Shown piece after piece: positions 1-4,260 of a DNA stretch of 6,717 nt. The notes beneath the pieces were generated by a model that did not search any database, had not been told where the DNA came from, and worked only from the letters and a program-made list of their open reading frames with translations. Made by a program: the position numbers and the translations under genes. Source of the stretch: Methanobacteriota archaeon (lineage in GTDB: Archaea > Hydrothermarchaeota > Hydrothermarchaeia > Hydrothermarchaeales > JACRDW01); the NCBI GenBank assembly GCA_016212785.1, contig JACRDW010000097.1, positions 1 through 6,717 of the forward strand, in the 5' to 3' direction. How positions within the stretch are numbered: the first letter of the stretch is position 1; the number at the start of each line of letters is the position of its first letter.

Positions 1-819
1 AAAAGAGAGCATGGAGCTGATGAGCGGCAGACCGCCGATGCTGCATCCGAATACGTTTGGAATTTTCTTGCCGAAGACCCTGCCTGTCCAATCAGGTTTT
101 GCGCTGGAGGTTGCAAACAGCTTTTTGCTCCACTCGAAGGATGTGACCACAAATCCGAGGGGAGCAACAGACGCCATGCTTTTGTGCGCAGACAAAGTGA
201 GAAAATCTGCATAAAAATCCTTCATGTTTATTGGTATCACGCCGCCGGTGTAGGCAGCGTTAACCATGTAGGGGATTTCGTGCTCGCTGCAAATTTTTCC
301 AATCTCTCTCGCAGGGGCAAGATTTCCGAAATACGGGTCTGCGTGGGTCAAAACCACGAGCGCAGGCTCCCCTACCTCCTCTATTTTCTCCACAAATTTT
401 TCAGGAGTAACCCTGTATTCTGGGTAGCCTGTGTGCGGCGGCTCCACAACTTCAAGACCGCACATCTCAGCAGCAATGTTGGTGGAGTAGTGGGAATTCG
501 GGTCTGCGATTACGATTTTCTTGCGCTCCTGCTCCTCCGCAGCCTTGGCTGCTGTCTGCATGACCGCAAACTGCGCAGCCCTGCAGCCGAAAGTATGCTC
601 TGCGGCATCGCCTCCGAAGAACTTCGCAATTTCGTCCAGAAAGCTGTGTATAGGCGGCTTTGTAATCAAGCTCGACCTGCCTTCGATGCAGTCAAAGCAG
701 ACGTCATAGCCCACTTCAGCCCAGCCCTCCTCGAAAATCTTGCGCTGCACTTCTTTCGGAATTATTCCGCCTCTCATTAGCGGGTTTATTATGATCGTGT
801 TTTTGTATCTGTATTCCAT
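1..819 (-). CDS. pscS: O-phospho-L-seryl-tRNA:Cys-tRNA synthase (SepCysS), 3' end beyond the left edge
   Basis: Partial PLP-dependent enzyme: 273 residues from the ATG at 819-817, still open at base 1; the family is roughly 370-390 residues, so about the last quarter is missing. SepCysS converts O-phosphoseryl-tRNA(Cys) to Cys-tRNA(Cys), the tRNA-dependent cysteine route of methanogens and Archaeoglobus. Visible hallmarks: the CFDC pair (Cys41, Cys44) followed by GR and KPPIHSF; Arg80 in FGCRAAQFAVM; NSHYS with His110, the likely PLP ring-stacking residue; SAHKSMA with Lys213 as the Schiff-base lysine; and Cys259 in FGCS. Cys41, Cys44 and Cys259 match the three conserved cysteines proposed to carry persulfide sulfur in the family. 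The start is supported by GGTG (828-825) and a TATA-like element at 851-858. The protein seems somewhat divergent from the Archaeoglobus enzyme I remember, so a paralogue with another substrate is possible. Confidence 0.9.
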   Translation of the reverse strand, partial: MEYRYKNTIIINPLMRGGIIPKEVQRKIFEEGWAEVGYDVCFDCIEGRSSLITKPPIHSFLDEIAKFFGGDAAEHTFGCRAAQFAVMQTAAKAAEEQERKKIVIADPNSHYSTNIAAEMCGLEVVEPPHTGYPEYRVTPEKFVEKIEEVGEPALVVLTHADPYFGNLAPAREIGKICSEHEIPYMVNAAYTGGVIPINMKDFYADFLTLSAHKSMASVAPLGFVVTSFEWSKKLFATSSAKPDWTGRVFGKKIPNVFGCSIGGLPLISSMLSF

Positions 820-850
820 TCTTGCACCAATTAGAAGATAGGAATAGTGG

Positions 851-860
851 TATTTAAAGC
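851..860 (-). promoter_or_regulatory. TATA box of the SepCysS gene
   Basis: Read on the minus strand the sequence is GCTTTAAATA, a good archaeal TATA element. It is centred about 36 bases before the ATG at 819, so transcription would begin near 830 and leave a leader of roughly 10 bases containing the GGTG motif. A second AT element at 881-890 could also serve this direction. Assigned from sequence and spacing only. Confidence 0.5.
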
Positions 861-880
861 CACCCGTAATCGAGGCAACA

Positions 881-890
881 TTTTATATAT
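881..890 (+). promoter_or_regulatory. TATA box for the plus-strand remnant
   Basis: TTTTATATAT lies about 31 bases (centre to ATG) before the plus-strand ATG at 917, the spacing expected for a leaderless or near-leaderless archaeal transcript. Its complement ATATATAAAA could also act on the minus strand toward the SepCysS gene, so this may be a shared divergent promoter. An intact promoter in front of a broken gene suggests a fairly recent rearrangement. Confidence 0.4.
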
Positions 891-916
891 TGCAGGGGAT
901 TTTCTTAAATAGGGAA

Positions 917-1090
917 ATGTCCAATAGAATCCTCCTAGCATTGATAATTATCTGCTCCTTTCTCCTCTTCAGCTATGCCTTTAGAGTTGCATTGATATAC
1001 GACGGCGGTCTGTATGCTTTCTTGGGCAATTTGACTCTTTTGCAGCCTTCGTGTAAATCCCTTCAATCCTTTTGTGTATTTTTTGGGTAA
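917..1090 (+). pseudogene. Truncated N terminus of a putative membrane glycosyltransferase (GT39/ArnT-like)
   Basis: From the ATG at 917 the plus strand encodes about 40 residues that look like the start of a real membrane protein: a short polar N terminus (MSNR), one hydrophobic helix (about residues 5-25, rich in Leu/Ile/Phe/Ala), then IYDGGLYAFLGN. That last segment resembles the first luminal loop of GT39/PMT-type glycosyltransferases, where a D-E/G-x-x-Y-a-x-L-x-R/N pattern follows the first helix. After about base 1033 the reading turns into low-quality sequence and stops at 1088-1090, and neither other plus-strand frame carries on the protein. A plausible TATA box (881-890) and AGGG at 911-914 precede the ATG. 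I read it as the 5' fragment of a gene cut off by a rearrangement. The family is a guess from a short segment; a coincidental reading frame antisense to the neighbouring small gene cannot be excluded. Confidence 0.4.
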
Positions 1091-1300
1091 CCCCAATAGC
1101 TCTGATGCTGTATTTTGAAGGGCCTCCCCAAAGATATTATGGGCTATGTCGCTAATCAGTGGTTCTCCATACGTATATTTTCTAGTCATTTTGTAATAAT
1201 CTATCTCAGCTTGAATCTGCTTTTTTGTAGGAACCGTTCTCAAAATAGATTTTCCTTCATTAATTAATTCAAGCAACGTTGAGTTCAGTTCTTTTTCCAT
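935..1300 (-). CDS. Small hypothetical protein, 121 residues, C terminus probably altered
   Basis: I do not recognise this protein. It begins MEKELNSTLLELINEG, is mostly helical in character with many charged residues over about residues 1-50, contains YYKMTRKYTYGEP (about 36-48) and ends its convincing part with a basic stretch near KKYTKGLKGFTRRLQKS (about 73-89). No signal peptide, membrane segment or metal motif is visible. The last ~30 residues are read antisense to the plus-strand glycosyltransferase-like remnant, so the original C terminus was probably lost or replaced at a junction near 1030. A TATA-like element at 1327-1335 lies about 31 bases before the ATG, consistent with a leaderless transcript. 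The region is clearly more AT-rich than the flanking genes, as expected for acquired DNA. Confidence 0.5.
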   Translation of the reverse strand: MEKELNSTLLELINEGKSILRTVPTKKQIQAEIDYYKMTRKYTYGEPLISDIAHNIFGEALQNTASELLGLPKKYTKGLKGFTRRLQKSQIAQESIQTAVVYQCNSKGIAEEEKGADNYQC

Positions 1301-1326
1301 ATCACTATAACAATACCTATCAATTT

Positions 1327-1335
1327 TATTTAAAA
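1327..1335 (-). promoter_or_regulatory. TATA box of the 121-residue hypothetical gene
   Basis: The minus strand reads TTTTAAATA, centred about 31 bases upstream of the ATG at 1300-1298. This predicts transcription starting within a few bases of the start codon. It would separate the small gene from the sulfur operon that ends at 1352. Confidence 0.4.
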
Positions 1336-1351
1336 CTACTGATTTAAGTGA

Positions 1352-1519
1352 CTAAATTGTTCTTTCAACCCTCACCCCAACCACCTTCCCCTCGAACACA
1401 ACCTCGCTCAGGTCTTCAATCTGGTGCTCGAATCTAACTGTTATGATAAAAACATCGAAATCCCTGCGAAACGCTTCCCAAGACTCGGGCTGCTCGTTCA
1501 CGAGCCTATATTTAACCAT
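1352..1519 (-). CDS. Small uncharacterised protein, 55 residues
   Basis: A short frame from the ATG at 1519-1517 to TAG at 1354-1352. It starts MVKYRLVNEQPESWEAFRRD, continues with a beta-strand-like segment FDVFIITVRFEH and ends VVFEGKVVGVRVERTI. It lies 15 bases after the stop of the DUF169 gene on the same strand. Its base composition and codon use resemble the operon rather than the AT-rich neighbour to the left. The composition (mixed charged residues, alternating hydrophobics, no long hydrophobic stretch) suggests a small soluble alpha/beta protein. I see no known motif and no cysteine. Ribosome-binding sequence is weak (AAAGG only a base or so from the ATG), so translation is probably coupled to the gene above. 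It may be the last gene of the operon or a chance frame. Confidence 0.5.
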   Translation of the reverse strand: MVKYRLVNEQPESWEAFRRDFDVFIITVRFEHQIEDLSEVVFEGKVVGVRVERTI

Positions 1520-1534
1520 GCCTTTAAAATACTT

Positions 1535-2440
1535 CTACTCAAACTTCGCCACAATATCCTCAATTGTTTCCTTCAGTCCCCTGCCGGTGTTTAGCTCTAT
1601 TCCCTCGCCTGTCTGAAGAGTAATGGACACATCGCTCCACTCGCCCCGCTTCCTGAGCACGAACGGAGCCTTTACTCTGACTTCTCCTTTCATGGGCAGG
1701 TGAATGGTTATGTACTTTATTCTTCCACTTGCATCTTTATTAAGATATATGCGCACGCTGCGCTCCCTGACCTTTCCGAAAAAGTAGTCTATGCCTTTCT
1801 CGAAGCCCAGCTTCTTGAAGTTCTGGACTATTCTGGGTGGAATATCGCTTGTCTTGCAGCCGCAAAGGGCGCCGCAGGTTTTTGAGAGAGCCTCTATTTT
1901 CTCAGCCAGGTGCTTGAAAGTTTCTGGAGGTGCTCCGAAAATTATCTCCGAATCTTTAAAATCTGCAAAGGTTCTGGCTCCGCCGCACAGAAAGCTTATG
2001 TTCGGCTTTTTATCCATGTAAGGTTTTGCAACAGCTTCTCCGCAGGCAATGCTTCCTGAAAATTTTGCCTCCACGCCGTCGAGAAGAGCGGCAAGCTGCA
2101 TCGCCTGCCTCGGATTCAGAATTGCAAGCACAACGTCAGGATTTGCGCTCTCCTCGAGAGGGGCGATTTTTATTACCTTCGTCTGTGCCGGAGAAATTCT
2201 GGGCTGCACATCAACATAGGTCGGCTCCTCGAAGCCGAGAGCTATTGCAGCCTCCGGGCACGCCTCATCCTCTAAATATTCTTCAAAAGAGCTTCCTGCC
2301 GCTGCCTCTTTCACAAGCTCGCAGAAGCGCATCCTCTTCTTTGGTTTTTTTGAGAGCTCTGGGTTAGTACTCTCCCTGAGTATTTTAATACCAACCAAGC
2401 TGTGCCTCATTCCGAGATATTCTCTGATAATCTTGTCCAT
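1535..2440 (-). CDS. DUF169 (COG2043-type) protein with an extra C-terminal domain, 301 residues
   Basis: Uncharacterised family common in methanogens and anaerobes; its biochemical role is not known to me. Family features visible: the N-terminal SLVGIKIL strand, KKRMRFCELVKEA (Cys40), DEACPEAAIALGF (Cys61), SIACGEAVAKP (Cys133), ISFLCGGARTF (Cys152), EIIFGAPPE, and a late cluster TCGALCGC (Cys189, Cys193, Cys195). Seven cysteines, several in conserved positions, suggest metal, Fe-S or sulfur chemistry. After about residue 202 come roughly 100 further residues, mostly beta-like, starting PPRIVQNFKKLGFEKGIDYF. These seem to lie beyond the usual DUF169 core and I do not recognise them. The start at 2440 lies 3 bases after the TusA-like gene's stop, with GGAGAAGG inside that gene's last codons acting as ribosome-binding site. 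Position in the sulfur operon suggests a role in sulfur handling, which is inference. Confidence 0.88.
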   Translation of the reverse strand: MDKIIREYLGMRHSLVGIKILRESTNPELSKKPKKRMRFCELVKEAAAGSSFEEYLEDEACPEAAIALGFEEPTYVDVQPRISPAQTKVIKIAPLEESANPDVVLAILNPRQAMQLAALLDGVEAKFSGSIACGEAVAKPYMDKKPNISFLCGGARTFADFKDSEIIFGAPPETFKHLAEKIEALSKTCGALCGCKTSDIPPRIVQNFKKLGFEKGIDYFFGKVRERSVRIYLNKDASGRIKYITIHLPMKGEVRVKAPFVLRKRGEWSDVSITLQTGEGIELNTGRGLKETIEDIVAKFE

Positions 2441-2443
2441 CAG

Positions 2444-2692
2444 CTAACCTTCTCCGGAAGCCTCTATCAAAAGCTCGTACGTATTTCCTCCCACATTCTT
2501 GACCTCCAGAACCCTGTACTTCGATTTCTCTTCTTTGAGGCTTCGCGGAATGCTCTCGGCGGCAATCGGATAGTCCACGATAACCTTCAGAATCCCTCCT
2601 CCGCTCTGAGCAATCTCCTCCAGCTTAACTTTGGTGTAAATGAACGTGTCGGGGCACTTCTCGCCCCGCAGGTCAAGTATTTCTGGCTCCAT
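2444..2692 (-). CDS. TusA/SirA-family sulfurtransferase, 82 residues
   Basis: Small sulfur-carrier protein of the TusA fold. Known members accept persulfide sulfur from a cysteine desulfurase or another donor on a single cysteine and pass it on, for example to tRNA thiolation, molybdopterin synthesis or dissimilatory sulfur enzymes. Hallmarks: strand ILDLRGEKCPD with the conserved Cys-Pro (Cys13, the only cysteine in the protein), the following helix TFIYTKVKLEEI, the central strand and loop KVIVDYPIAAESIPRSL, and a final strand YELLIEA. Length is typical (about 75-85). The ATG is 4 bases after the stop of the E1 gene, with GGAAGAGTGA providing the ribosome-binding site. Next to an E1 and a ubiquitin-like carrier, it is the likely immediate sulfur donor for thiocarboxylate formation; that step is inferred. 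Confidence 0.9.
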   Translation of the reverse strand: MEPEILDLRGEKCPDTFIYTKVKLEEIAQSGGGILKVIVDYPIAAESIPRSLKEEKSKYRVLEVKNVGGNTYELLIEASGEG

Positions 2693-2696
2693 TTTT

Positions 2697-3497
2697 TCAC
2701 TCTTCCTGCCTTGTCTCGCACACTTCCAGCACTGGTTTGGAGACGAACTGCTTTCCGCACGCCGAGCAGTCCTCTCTTCTCTTCAAGCGCACGGTATCGA
2801 ATTCCATCGTATCTGCGTTTATTATCAGCAACTTGTTCTTCAGGGCTATTTCAAAGCCCGCAAGATGCCTTATAGCCTCAGTAGCCTGAATCGAGGCAAC
2901 TAGTCCTGTCATCGAGCCGAGAACACCTGCCTCTCTGCACGTTGGTACCATGCCGGGCGGGGGCGGCTCCGGGAATGCGCACCTGAAGCAGGCAGTTTCC
3001 CTTGGTATTATGCTCATCGCCCTGCCCTCGTACATCAGGACTGCTCCATGAAAAAGAGGAATTCTGTTGACTGCGCAGGCATCGTTGACCGCATAGCGGA
3101 CTGGAAAATTATCTGTGCCGTCCACGACCGCGTCGTAGCCCTTCAGCAATTCAAATGCATTGTCGTAGGTTATTTTTTCGTTGATTGCGATGATTTTTAT
3201 ATTCGGGTTTACCTCGCCCAATCTGCGGGCAGCTATTTCTGCCTTTGCTCTGCCGACGTCCTGCGGAGTGTATAAAAACTGCCTGTTCAGATTCGTTAAA
3301 TCCACTCTGTCCATGTCGATTATGTGAATCTCGCCCACGCCGGCAAGCGTTAGATAGGCTGCGGTGGGGCAGCCCAGACCGCCTGCGCCGGTAATCGCTA
3401 CCTTCGAATTTTTGAGCCTGTTCTGCTCCCTGCTTCCGAAGTTGGGAAGCACGAGCTGCCTGCTGTATCTCTTTATTTCTTCCAGAGTCAATCCCAT
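2697..3497 (-). CDS. moeB: MoeB/ThiF/HesA-family E1-like adenylyltransferase, 266 residues
   Basis: Activates the C-terminal glycine of a ubiquitin-like sulfur carrier with ATP to give an acyl-adenylate, which is then sulfurated to a thiocarboxylate. Visible in order: RYSRQLVLPNFG (10-21); nucleotide loop GAGGLG (37-42); acidic IIDMDRVD; NLNRQFLY (69-76) with the ATP-binding Arg72; DGTDN (126-130) with the catalytic Asp; zinc cysteines in CFRC (170, 173) and CSAC (244, 247); and Cys187 in VPTCREAG, equivalent to the conserved cysteine of MoeB/ThiF. The length equals plain MoeB or ThiF, with no C-terminal rhodanese domain as in MoeZ or Uba4, so sulfur must come from another protein. AAGGTG, made by the last two codons of the upstream gene, gives the ribosome-binding site. 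The partner is almost certainly the carrier encoded two genes upstream. The symbol reflects family similarity, not proven molybdopterin function. Confidence 0.92.
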   Translation of the reverse strand: MGLTLEEIKRYSRQLVLPNFGSREQNRLKNSKVAITGAGGLGCPTAAYLTLAGVGEIHIIDMDRVDLTNLNRQFLYTPQDVGRAKAEIAARRLGEVNPNIKIIAINEKITYDNAFELLKGYDAVVDGTDNFPVRYAVNDACAVNRIPLFHGAVLMYEGRAMSIIPRETACFRCAFPEPPPPGMVPTCREAGVLGSMTGLVASIQATEAIRHLAGFEIALKNKLLIINADTMEFDTVRLKRREDCSACGKQFVSKPVLEVCETRQEE

Positions 3498-3500
3498 TTT

Positions 3501-3989
3501 CTACACCTTCAAAATCTCTTCAGTCGTCAGTCCTTCTTTTTTGAGCCTCAGGAAATCCTTTATCTCTTTAACGAATTTGTTTCCAAGCTCCTCGATGTTT
3601 GCCTCGAACTTGTCTCCAATTTTAAAACCTTTTCCAAAGCCGGGACATTCTTTGAAAACCTTCACCTTGAGCACGACCTCGTCTGCATAAATTATTCCGT
3701 CGAACTTGAATGGATACATCCTGCAAAAAATCGGCTTCACGCCTTTTTTGTGCAGCTGGCAGGAATAGTCTTCATTTAGAAAGATGCACTTGCCGTTAAC
3801 GCTCTTTAGCCTGAACAGGCCTTTGTCGTCTTGCAGCTCAGCGAAATCTTTAGCCGCAAGTCCGGTTGCCTCGGAAATTCTCCTGATGTCTCCTGCTGTT
3901 GCCTCTCTTCCTCCTGCGCAGCAGAAAGCCCTGCACTCCTTAAAAACGCACTTCCATGCAACGCCGGGCTCGCTGTAGATGAGTACCAT
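3501..3989 (-). CDS. YkgJ-family cysteine-cluster protein, 162 residues
   Basis: Member of the YkgJ (formerly UPF0153) family of presumed zinc- or iron-binding cysteine-cluster proteins; no established reaction. Eight cysteines are visible: Cys14, Cys19 and the pair Cys23-Cys24 (CVFKECRAFCCAGG), Cys68 (GKCIFL), Cys77 (YSCQLH), Cys89 (PIFCRMYPF) and Cys115 (ECPGFGKG). The segment CQLHKKGVKPIFCRMYPF is the classic family signature; the first cluster is spaced a little more widely than the usual CxxCxxCC. The C terminus (about 125-162) is charged and helical. The gene lies between the sulfur carrier (1 base gap) and its E1 (3 base gap), with the ribosome-binding site GGAGGA placed in the carrier's final codons, so it is tightly coupled to both. 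A metal- or cluster-binding helper for sulfur transfer is possible but unproven. Confidence 0.9.
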   Translation of the reverse strand: MVLIYSEPGVAWKCVFKECRAFCCAGGREATAGDIRRISEATGLAAKDFAELQDDKGLFRLKSVNGKCIFLNEDYSCQLHKKGVKPIFCRMYPFKFDGIIYADEVVLKVKVFKECPGFGKGFKIGDKFEANIEELGNKFVKEIKDFLRLKKEGLTTEEILKV

Positions 3990-3990
3990 G

Positions 3991-4260
3991 TTATCCTCCA
4001 GATACCGCCGGTAAAATCGAAATTATGTCGTTCTTTCCAATTTTCGTTGCGAGCCCTTTTCCCATTTTCACGTCTTCGTTGTTTACGTATATGTTCACGA
4101 ACCTCTTTATCTCTCCGTTCTCTATTATTCTGTCCGCAAATCCAGGGCTCTTCGCATTTATGTTCTCAATAACTTCCTGCAGCGTTTCACCATCTGCAGT
4201 TATCTCAGGCTTGCCGTCGCTGAACTTTCTCAAAGGCGTCGCGAGTCTCACTGTTACCAT
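3991..4260 (-). CDS. MoaD/ThiS/CysO-like ubiquitin-fold sulfur carrier, 89 residues
   Basis: Small beta-grasp protein ending in Gly-Gly, the hallmark of carriers whose C terminus is adenylated and converted to a thiocarboxylate. It starts MVTVRLATPLRKF, has the helix ETLQEVIENI, the strand KRFVNIYVNNEDVKMGKGLA and the end ISILPAVSGG. The RFVNIYVN-EDV segment, the GLAT motif and the ILPAV-x-GG end match Mycobacterium CysO as I remember it, much more closely than E. coli MoaD. CysO donates sulfur for cysteine synthesis by CysM. The mature diglycine is encoded directly, so no protease is needed to expose it. The ATG lies inside the last codons of the threonine synthase-like gene (7-base overlap), with AAGGAGG about 8 bases upstream. 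Other possible roles are molybdopterin synthesis, tRNA thiolation or SAMP-type protein modification. Confidence 0.9.
   Translation of the reverse strand: MVTVRLATPLRKFSDGKPEITADGETLQEVIENINAKSPGFADRIIENGEIKRFVNIYVNNEDVKMGKGLATKIGKNDIISILPAVSGG
3994..3999 (-). promoter_or_regulatory. Shine-Dalgarno for the YkgJ gene formed by the carrier's diglycine codons
   Basis: On the minus strand the last two sense codons of the carrier are GGA GGA, followed by TAA, C and the ATG of the YkgJ gene. The same six bases thus encode the functional Gly-Gly tail and give a near-ideal ribosome-binding site five bases before the next start. This ties translation of the two genes together. Confidence 0.7.

Noticed and set aside
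184..780. Long open frame of 198 codons on the plus strand
   Set aside because: It lies antisense to the SepCysS gene, whose conserved motifs are clear on the other strand; the plus-strand translation is rich in Cys, Arg and His and shows no family signature.
2026..2903. Several plus-strand open frames, including one of 157 codons
   Set aside because: They are antisense to the DUF169, TusA and E1 genes, have biased composition (Arg/Ser/Pro/Gln-rich) and no ribosome-binding or domain evidence.
3991..4260. Assignment of the carrier as the MoaD subunit of molybdopterin synthase
   Set aside because: No MoaE, MoaA, MoaC or other molybdopterin gene is in the window, and the internal RFVNIYVN-EDV and ILPAV-x-GG pattern fits CysO better. 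Not excluded, only less favoured.
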